From: Platanthera guangdongensis
Taxonomy: Eukaryota > Streptophyta > Magnoliopsida > Asparagales > Orchidaceae
NCBI GenBank assembly: GCA_039583875.1
Contig: CM077167.1
Location: 151,483,010-151,547,009 of the forward strand
DNA: 64,000 nt
Direction: 5' to 3'
Part shown: positions 54,174 through 62,529 of the stretch, one piece after another
Position numbering within the stretch: position 1 is the first letter of the stretch
How the letters are laid out: the number at the start of each line of letters is the position of its first letter
Program-made: the position numbers and the translations under genes
The notes under the pieces: generated by a model
Seen by the model: the letters and a program-made list of their open reading frames with translations, nothing else
What the model was told of the DNA's origin: nothing
Database searches by the model: none

Positions 54174-55797
54174 CTTCCTTAATCTAGATCAAACAGACTT
54201 TGTGAAAGCAAGTGCTGCTGCTGAGGGGGAGAATGCTCATGTTGAGGGGGAGCAAGTAGTAATTGTTGAGGAAACTGCAAGGAAGGAACCTGAAGTGCAG
54301 AAGCAGTTACCTCCTAGCCCTAAGGATAGGGTTGATATTGCAAGCACTTCTGCTTCTGAAGATGAGGAGGCTGCCAGAGCTAAAAAGAGAAAGTTTCAAG
54401 TCTTCAAGAGGAGGAGCCAAAATTATAAGAAAGCTCTGCAAACCATTGCACCACAGCCTACACCACAGCCAGCACCATCTGTAGATTACAGTTCTCTGAT
54501 GGTTGCAATGCAGATCAAGCTTGATGAGCAAAGGAAAGCAATAGAAATGTATATGTATGAGGGGCATAAGTCTTTACAGTTTGATCTTGCTCAAGACATT
54601 AAGTCCATTAGATTTGAGATGAATCTAAATAAGAAGGAGATTACGGACTGCTTCCATAAAGGAGGGAATGTAGTAGTCTATCTAGCTACTCATCAGGAGA
54701 AAATCAAAGCTCAAGTGGATGACATTGCACTGAAGCAAGGATATGTTCTGGAGAACCAGCTCAGGATGAATGACAATTTGACTGCTTCACACAATGCAAT
54801 TGTCACAGAAATGAAAAATATAGCTGCTGGTCAGACTACAGCTAATGCTACTACTAAGGCAGAATTTGATAAAGCATTCCAAGAGGGAATCACTGCTGTT
54901 ACTTCTGCTATTGAAAACTCTCAGAAGTTAATAACTGAAAAGCTCCAAAGGTTGAAACCTTTCTTTAAAGATGGAGTAAACTATTTGGATGCCCAAATAA
55001 GATTTCAAAAGGATGATCTAAGAGATCATATTGAAAGAGAAGTCATAATGGGGGAGAGGGTGTTAGTCAAAGCATGCTCTGATCATGTAAAATGGATTTC
55101 CAATTCCATCAGAGCCACCCTTGGATATCCTCCATTATGTGATGATGACAATGTAGTAGAGTCTGTGATTAATCCTTCCTATCTTGGAGGTGAGCAAGCT
55201 GAAGTGGCTCAAGTCATATATCCTCCACCAGACTTTGATATGATACAAGCAGACATACAGTCTATGCATAGCCCACCTGAGGGAAAGCAAAATGTCATCA
55301 TAGAAAAAGTGGTTCAGACAATGCCAGAGGCTATACTAAAAGAACAAGAAGCTTTGTTGCTGAAAGAACAAGAGACTCAGTTGTCTAAGAAGAGGTTCAG
55401 AGAGCAAGCTGAACAAAGGCCTGATTTTTAACAGGGGAGCCCCACTTCAAGGAATATTATCTTAACTGCATGGAAAGCTGTCAAGGATAATATCCAAGAT
55501 AGAAACAAGTGGTATTCTTAACTTGAGTGGAGAAAGCATGAGTCCAGGCAAGAAGCCATTGTGCAATACAGGAGAAAGGCTAAGATGAGAAAGCTACCTC
55601 CTAATGCCCAGGAGCCTAGCAAGTACTTTCCAAAGCCATATCATTACTTTGAAAGACAAAAGATCAAAGCTGAAGATCTGAAAAAGAAGGATCTAAAAGG
55701 AAAGGAACCTGCTGCTGCTGAAGATCCTGGAGCCTCAGTACAAGCAAAGATAAAATCTGGAAAGGGCATAGTTATCAAGGAGGCTGAGCAGAAATAG
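54174..55797 (+). pseudogene. A-outer ORF3, C-terminal part
   Basis: Continues the frame broken by A-inner: FLNLDQTDFVKASAAAEGEN, then AKKRKFQVFKRRSQNYKKAL (a basic cluster), the coiled-coil-like region (QFDLAQDIKSIRFEMNLN; EKIKAQVDDIALKQ), FFKDGVNYLDAQIRFQKDD, and the Lys-rich tail. Stops: TAA at 55429-55431 and TAA at 55519-55521; natural end TAG after EAEQK at 55797. Closely similar to A-inner ORF3 along its whole length. Confidence 0.88.
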
Positions 55798-56073
55798 AAT
55801 AGAATTTATCTTTAGTTTACAGTTGTAATCTTTTGATTTTAAACACTTTGTAAACTTTTGTATAATGAATATTACAAAGTTGTTAGAACAATGTGATGTG
55901 TGAAAAATCTATTACATAATTGTTCTGAGATATATGTGTGTACATGTTTTGTTTAATACATGTTTATGTACTTTCCCTGATTGCATAATACTGTTTTACA
56001 TCATACTGTAATTTTGTTATATATGGTGTATATCATTGACTAAGGGTTATGACTTCTCCAAATAGGGGGAGAT
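55798..56073 (+). other. A-outer 3' untranslated region and polypurine tract
   Basis: AT-rich, no gene. AGGGGGAGAT at 56064-56073 is the PPT abutting the 3' LTR. Confidence 0.75.
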
Positions 56074-58128
56074 TTTTGGGTACATTGGAATAAATGTACC
56101 TGATTTGAAGAAGCCTCACCCTAATCAATTATATACATCAAAATGTATTTGATGTATTTTTGAGTTGCCTTGTGCAGGTTAAGTATTTGCAGGGAAAACA
56201 GAAAAGATTCTAAGACATGTGTAGACACCCAGAAGGAAAGTGTCGACACTTAAGAAGACTTGTGTCGACACCCAGAGAAGCAGTGTCGATACTTGGAGTG
56301 ATTGTGTCGACACCAGGGATGCAGAGTCGACACCAGACAGAAAGTGTCGACACATACAGTTTGTGTCGACACTCAATGAAGAAAAGTCCAGTGAAGATGT
56401 GTTGACACTTAGCAGCAGTGTCGACACCTAGAGGAACTTTATCTACATCAGAAAGTGTCGACACTTGGAGGCTGTGTCGGCACTCAGCAAATTTCAGCAG
56501 AGACTAAGTATAAGTGTCGACATAATGAAGAATGTGTCGACACACAGCAGAAGATTCAACACATGAAGAAAGTGTCGACATAATAAAGAATGTGTCGACA
56601 CTCAACAGAAGACTCAATACAAGAAGAATGTGTCGACATAATAAAGAATGTGTCGACATAATAAAGAATATGTCGACACACAGCAGAAGACTCAACACAT
56701 GGAGAAAGTGTCGACACTAAGAATATGTGTCGACACTCAACAAAGTTCAACAAAATTCTAAGTACAAGTGTCGACACAAGAAGATGTGTCGACACTCAGC
56801 AAAAGTCTCAACATAAGAAGATGTGTCAACACAAGGAGAAGTGTCGACACTCAGCAAGTCTCAACACAGAAGACATGTGTCGACACCAAGAAGAAGTGTC
56901 GACACTGAACAAGTTCAACACAAGAAGATGTGTCGACACAAAGGAGTTGTGTCGACACTTACAAGAATTAAACAAAGTACTGAAGAACAAGGAGTTGTGT
57001 CGACACACAATATCAGTGTCGACACATGATGAAGAAGCAGTGTCGAGAAGTAAATTCTACAACACAAGGAGTTGTGTCGACACCTTGAAGGCTAGTGTCG
57101 ACACTTAGTCTACTTGTGTCGACACTTGGTCTATAGGTGTCAACACTTAAAGACAGACTGTCTCGACACTTTCAGACAGTTACTGATATTTCAAGAAGTG
57201 ACTGGATGACATGACATCTGCCATTCCAGCCGGTCTACTGCAACTGTTAGAGTTGTCAGAAAGTCGTTAGGAACCGGATCAGCCGGTCACCATGAAGAAG
57301 ACATATATATAGGCTTATACTATCAATAGAAAGAGATGAAAAAAGAGATTGAAAAAAAAAGAAGATCTAGCAATTCATTGAAGAATCATTTCAAGTAAAG
57401 ATCTAAGTAGTTGGAGAGAGAGAGCTCCATCCAAGAAGACAGCTGTTGGAACCAGGCTGTGAATAAGGGTTCAGACCTAGTTCTGAATCTTAAGTTGCAG
57501 TGATTAAAGATCAGCTGCAGAGAATCAATACTATTGTGTTCTACATTCAAGAAACTTTGAAGAAAGCCAAGTGAGGTTGATCTCAGCAGAGTTCTTCCAA
57601 GAACTCATCAAGAACCTGTCAACTCATCTCTCATTTTCTGAGTAATATACTTTGTATTCTAAATTTCTTGTAGGATCCTTAGGGATCTGAGTTGTGAGCC
57701 AGCAATTATAAAGGCTGAGTGGTAGGGCCTGTGTGCCTGAGTGTAGGAGATCCATATCTCTGAGTGTAGGCCTTGTGGCTGAGTGTCGGTCTTTGGAGAA
57801 GACTGAGTTGTAGGGCCTTGGGCCTGAGCTGTAGGAACCATTTGGGGTTCTAAGTGTAAGATCTGAGGATCTGAGATATTGTGGAGGAGTTTGGCCGAAT
57901 CTAGTACTCTACTAGATAGGCGAAGGGGGAAAGTGGATGTACCCAAACCTTGGGGAACCACTATAAATCTGTGTGTTCACTGTATGCATGTTTATTCTGT
58001 GATTGCTGATTGATTACTGTGAAGATTTAGTTATAAATCTATGATATAATCTGCCTAAAAGTTTAAAAAGATTAAGTCACCTATTCCCACCCCCCCCCCC
58101 TCTAGGTGATTAGGTACAATTTCTATCA
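56074..58128 (+). repeat. A-outer 3' LTR (2055 bp)
   Basis: The second base of the terminal TG is mutated (TTTTGGGTAC for TGTTGGGTAC). It ends TTTCTATCA. It contains the palindrome array (56219-57170), a TATA at about 57304-57311 and the structured C-rich segment near 58078-58108. More substitutions separate it from the 5' LTR than separate the A-inner pair, by eye. Confidence 0.93.
56219..57170. repeat. GTGTCGACAC palindrome array (A-outer 3' LTR U3)
   Basis: Colinear with 32210-33150 but with its own point changes (GTGTCAACAC at 56825 and 57138, GTGTAGACAC at 56219). Confidence 0.94.
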
Positions 58129-58133
58129 CAGGT
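58129..58133. other. Target-site duplication CAGGT (right copy, A-outer)
   Basis: Matches 32063-32067. Confidence 0.92.
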
Positions 58134-58174
58134 GTTAGCCTGTACAACCAATTAAAGTATGATATTTTAACCAA

Positions 58175-58190
58175 CCTCGCTCTGATACCA
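58175..58190 (-). promoter_or_regulatory. B-minus primer binding site
   Basis: The minus strand reads TGGTATCAGAGCGAGG, two bases from the LTR at 58193. It is separated from B-minus gag only by the A-outer insertion. Confidence 0.9.
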
Positions 58191-58192
58191 AT

Positions 58193-60048
58193 TGAAAGTG
58201 CAGGGACATCTGAAATACTCTAGAGGGGTGGGGGGGTGAATAGAGTATTTTGCTCACTACAAACTTTTTACAACTTTTGTTGTATTACTAAGTGAACAAG
58301 TCAGCAAATAAAAAAAATAAGCACAGCAAACTATCTAATCACAGAGCACAGTCAAAACAGAAGAAAAGGGCAACCAGACGACACAAGAAATTTTATAGTT
58401 GTTCCACAACCTGGGTACATCCACTCTTCTACCACCCTGGTAGGAATCCACTCAGGTTTTTGATCAAGTGCCTGACACCAATGAGCTTTTGTTCAGGTGC
58501 TCAAAAACCAATACCTCAAGTCTTTTGGAAGGAGACTTGTAACCAGGAATAATTTTGAAGGGAATTAAAACCCTATACAGGAGTTGGAAAAGAGGTGATG
58601 ATGTCTTCTCTTTCTCTGTAACAACTGAGAAGACAGTGGATTGATGTTAGCAGATTTTGCTCCCCCTGAGATCAGGAAAACTGGAGCACTGCTACAGGGT
58701 GATAGGTCTTGAAAGCTTGAGTGCCTGGACCAGAGATTGCTTTAGGAACTTTTTTGACAGAAGGAGTTATGTTGTCCTTCTGAAGTTATCCTGGAGGATT
58801 GAAGGAAGGAGACTCTTGATAGTAATTGGTTGTTATTCTTCTTCTTGATGAAGTTGTTCTCTGGCCAAGGCTGATTGCAGTAAAGAACTTTAGATTTCTG
58901 TAAAATTGTTCTTATGCAATCTGTTTGTGTGTCTGTATTATTGATTGTACTAGTACTCTATTACTGCTTAATCCTTTTCTTTCTGTATGTTTTTCTGACT
59001 GAGGAACCTTCGAAATTTTGAATGTTGAGCAGTAATTGCAGTCGGCCTTGGAAAGAAGCGGCAATCAATAATTTCCCTAACTGTCCCATGGAAAAATGGC
59101 ATGTAATAGTCCATAGTCAATGTGCGTTCTAACGGTAACATTCCGAGAAGATCTGGCATTAATTGTTCAGGAATCATCGCCAAGAAAAGGGACGGGAAAA
59201 CTGAAGAAGACCTAGTCTGGAATCGTCGAACGAAGAACACAATTCGTCGAGCTGAGGTTGAGTTCGTCGAGCTGAGCTTGAGTTCATCGAGCTGAGCTTG
59301 AGTTCGTCGACCAGATAATCTTCATTTGTCGAACAAACAGTCTTCCTTCGTCGAGCTGAGATCCAAATTCGTCGAGCTGAGAACAGTTATGGACTTAGTT
59401 AAAATATCCTGTGTAACTGATATTCTGTGTCGACATAAGTTGGTGTCGACTAATTGATCTTGGTGTCGACTCAAATCTTCTGGTGTCAACATAAGCTGGT
59501 GTCGACACATGCCCTAAGTGTCGACACAAATCTTCTGATGTCGAATGAGCTGGTGTCGAGAAATCGAAATCGAAATCGTCGAGTAGAGTACTGCATTCGT
59601 CGACCTGAGAGGTTGAGAACTTGAGGTCCAAGTTCGTCGAGCTCAGAATCCTGTTCATCGACCAAAGCTTGAAATGTTCGTCGACCAAAGCTTGAAATTT
59701 GGACGTAGAAAAATTCTGAAGTTGTCCTGACTTTAGCTTGTTGAAGAAACTCAGTCTTCGTCGAACAGAGAACTAAGATCGTCGAGCTCAGCATAAAGAA
59801 ATGTATCACGATCGTCGAGCGCAGAACACCTTTCGTCGAGCTGAATTCGACGAACGTCGAACTCACTTTACTTAGTCTTGAAATCTTCTAAGTCTGGAGT
59901 CTCTGATGGTCTTGTTGATAGCTGGTCCATCTGAAGTTGACCCTAAGGACTTGACCTAGACTCTAGGACACAAAATTGACCCTGGCTATACATGATGTGT
60001 CACATCCTAAGCGAGTGAATCTAGCCCAAATCAACTCGGGATCCAACA
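58193..60048 (-). repeat. B-minus 5' LTR (1856 bp)
   Basis: Starts TGAAAGTGCAGGG and ends GGATCCAACA (minus strand TGTTGGATCC). It keeps the C-rich structured segment (58213-58250). U3 (59220-59860) carries TCGTCGAGCTGAG repeats around a core of GTGTCGAC repeats. No TATA box is clear. Confidence 0.87.
59220..59860. repeat. Composite array in B-minus U3: TCGTCGAGCTGAG plus GTGTCGAC
   Basis: Outer parts have TTCGTCGAGCTGAG repeats (about 25-bp spacing at 59240-59390, and again 59575-59860). The centre (59427-59565) has about seven family-A-type GTGTCGACA motifs, two of them perfect GTGTCGACAC. Confidence 0.85.
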
Positions 60049-60053
60049 TAAAA

Positions 60054-62139
60054 TCACCTATTTTAAAGTATTTGGTTGGCTATGTTATATTCATAATAAC
60101 AACAAGAAATATATTAGAAAGTTTGATGCTAAGGCTGAAGAGGGAATTTTTCTAGGATATTCCCAAGTCAGCAAAGCCTGTTGGGTGTTCAATAAATCAA
60201 CTTTGAAAATTGAGGAATCAATACATGTAACTTTTGATGAGACTAACATGTCTTATAAGGAGAAAGAAATTTCTACCAATATCACCTTGCAGGTACCTCA
60301 ATTGTGTGAGAAATTGGGTGAGTTGAACATTCCACAAGAGGTTATACCACCTCCTCTTCCACAAGCTGATGAAGACAGTGAAGGAGAACTTTTGGAAGAG
60401 GTTGAAATTCCCTCAACAACAGGCATTATTCCACAAGAGGAATTAAATCAACATGTTGTTGCTGAACCAACTCCACCCACTGATCTTGTCACACTAAGGG
60501 ATCACCCTAGATCTCAAGTGATTGGAGACATGTCAGTAGCTGTACAGATAAGGCACCAACTCAACCAAGATGTGATGCATGCCTGTTTCTTCTCTCAAGT
60601 TGAGCCTCAATCCATAAAAGATACTGAGAAAGATCCCCACTAGATCATTGCTATGCAAGAGGAACTCAACCAATTTGAGAGATGTAGAGTTTGGGATTTA
60701 GTTCCAAGATCCAAAGACTACCCAGTCATTGGAACTAAATGGGTATATAGAAACAAGCTAGATGCCCAAGGTGTAATTATGAGAAACAAGGCTAGGCTTG
60801 TTGCTCAAGTTTATAGGCAAGAAGAAGGAATAGACTATGACCAAACTTTTGCACCAGTTGCAAGGTTAGAAGCAATCAGAATTTTCCTTGCCTATGCTGC
60901 CTACAAGAAGTTCAAAGTCTATCAGATGGATGTCAAGGGTGCCATTCTGAATGGAGTACTTAAAGAAGAGGTTTATGTTGAACAACCTCCAGGTTTTATC
61001 TCTCCAACCCATCCTTCATATGTCTTTAGATTTCATAAAGCTCTTTATGTTTTAAAGCAAGCTCCAAGAGCTTGGTATGAGAAACTAGCTAGCTTCCTGA
61101 TAGAGCATAAATTCACTAGAGGCATTGTAGATAAAATATTATTCACTAGGCACCATAAGGATCAAACTTTATGAGTACAAATTTATGTAGATGACATTAT
61201 ATTTAGGTCTACTGATTCTAAACTATGCAAGAGGTTCTCTGACCTCATGAATTCAAAGTTTGAAATGAGTAGCATGGGTGAGCTCTCCCACTTCCTTGGT
61301 ATCCAAGTGAAGCAGCTACAAGATGACATTTTTATATCCCAGGCTACGTATGTTAAGGAGCTTATTAAAAAGTTTGGGATGGTTGATGCCTCAGTAAAGA
61401 AAACACTCATGGCCACTAATGCTGTAATAGATTGTGATGCACATGGGAAACCTGTTGATCAGAAATTATATAGGGGCATTGTTGGGTCCCTACTATACCT
61501 TACATCAAGTAAACCTGACATAATGCTTGCCACATGTCTTTGTGTTAGGTTTCAAGTGAACCCTAAAGAATCTTATCTAGTTTTTCTAAAAGGAATTTTG
61601 AGATATATAAAGAGTTGTCCTAGTCTAAGACTCTGGTATCCTACTGAGTCAGAATTTGATTTAACTGGATATTCAGATGCTGACTTTGCTGGATGTAGGG
61701 TAGACAGGAAAATTACCTCAGGGACTTGCCAGTTCCTTGGTATGAGACTAGTGTCTTGGTTTTGCAAGAAATAGTCATATGTTTCTACATCAATAGTTGA
61801 AGCAGAATATATAACAGCTGATAGTTGTTGTTCCTAGATGTTGTGGCGGATTCAAAACCAACTCCTGGACTATAGGTTCAACTTAAATAATTCAACTCTC
61901 TTATGTGATAACACAAGTGCTATATCCATAGTACAAAATCCAGTCCATCACAGTAGGACTAGGCATATAGACATTAGGCATCATTTCATTAGAGAGTGTG
62001 TAGACAAAAAAAAATTAAACTTGCCTATATCTACGCTGATTTATAAAGAGCGGATATTTTCATTAAACCCTTGGATGAAAGAAATCACTTATTCTTTATA
62101 AATCAGCTTGGAATGATCAATGGAGAAGCTTTAATTTAA
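60054..62139 (+). pseudogene. B-plus pol: integrase end, RT, RNase H (many stops)
   Basis: KVFGWLCYIHNNNKRYIRKF (integrase C-terminal region), then [74 protein letters not shown]. RNase [29 protein letters not shown]. In-frame stops at 60641-60643 (Trp to TAG), 61172-61174, 61772-61774 and near 61835; final TAA at 62137-62139. Confidence 0.88.
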
Positions 62140-62529
62140 TTTCTGTCTGCAGTCGACAAATTTTTCAAAGTTTATCGAACGGAGATCGACGAACAGAAGA
62201 AAATCTCTAGAGATATTCGTCGAACGGAGATCGACGAACTCTCTATAAGTGAAGTTGTTTTCGTCGAACGAAGATCGACGAATCTGCTTCAGAAAAATTT
62301 CGTCGAACAGAGCTCGTCGAAATTTTTTCAAATCTTCAGACTAAGCTCGACGAATGTTTTAACTATAAAATATTTCGTCAACCTCAGATCGAAGAATTCT
62401 TTTATTTTTCGTGGAACGGAGTTTGTTGATTCATATTCCGAAAAACCATATATCTTGGTTTTCTTCGACCTCCATCCCGCGCTTTCAGTTCCATTTCACT
62501 TGATCTCTCTTGTTTGTTGCAGGCACACT
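62140..62529 (+). promoter_or_regulatory. B-plus pol-ORF3 spacer with TTCGTCGA/TCGACGAA hairpins
   Basis: Clean hairpins such as 62217-62239 and 62260-62282, with 8-bp arms TTCGTCGA and TCGACGAA and a loop of about seven bases (ACGGAGA / ACGAAGA). Decayed copies continue to about 62440. CATATATC near 62447 is a TATA-like candidate about 80 nt before the ORF3 ATG. Confidence 0.72.

Larger units (their letters stand above)
32068..58128 (+). mobile_element. A-outer: SIRE/Maximus-like copia element, family A, complete but interrupted
   Basis: Plus-strand element with both LTRs, PBS, gag, pol, ORF3 and PPT, flanked by the 5-bp duplication CAGGT. Element A-inner (41065-54168) is inserted in ORF3 with TSD GATCT, leaving about 12.95 kb of A-outer's own sequence. 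Coding regions carry several stops and one frameshift, so it is dead. A-inner is a close relative in opposite orientation, so the two form a large inverted repeat. Confidence 0.95.
23812..60048 (-). mobile_element. B-minus: SIRE/Maximus-like copia element, family B, interrupted
   Basis: Minus-strand element in two host segments: 58134-60048 (leader start, PBS, 5' LTR) and 23812-32067 (leader end, gag, pol, ORF3). Element A-outer (32068-58128) is inserted between them in the untranslated leader, with TSD CAGGT. The left end is cut by the Athila-1 insertion within the ORF3 region, so the 3' LTR is beyond the window or gap. The right flank TAAAA (60049-60053) is one TSD copy; it lies in pol of element B-plus, so B-minus inserted into B-plus. 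Many nonsense codons make it an old, dead copy. Confidence 0.88.
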
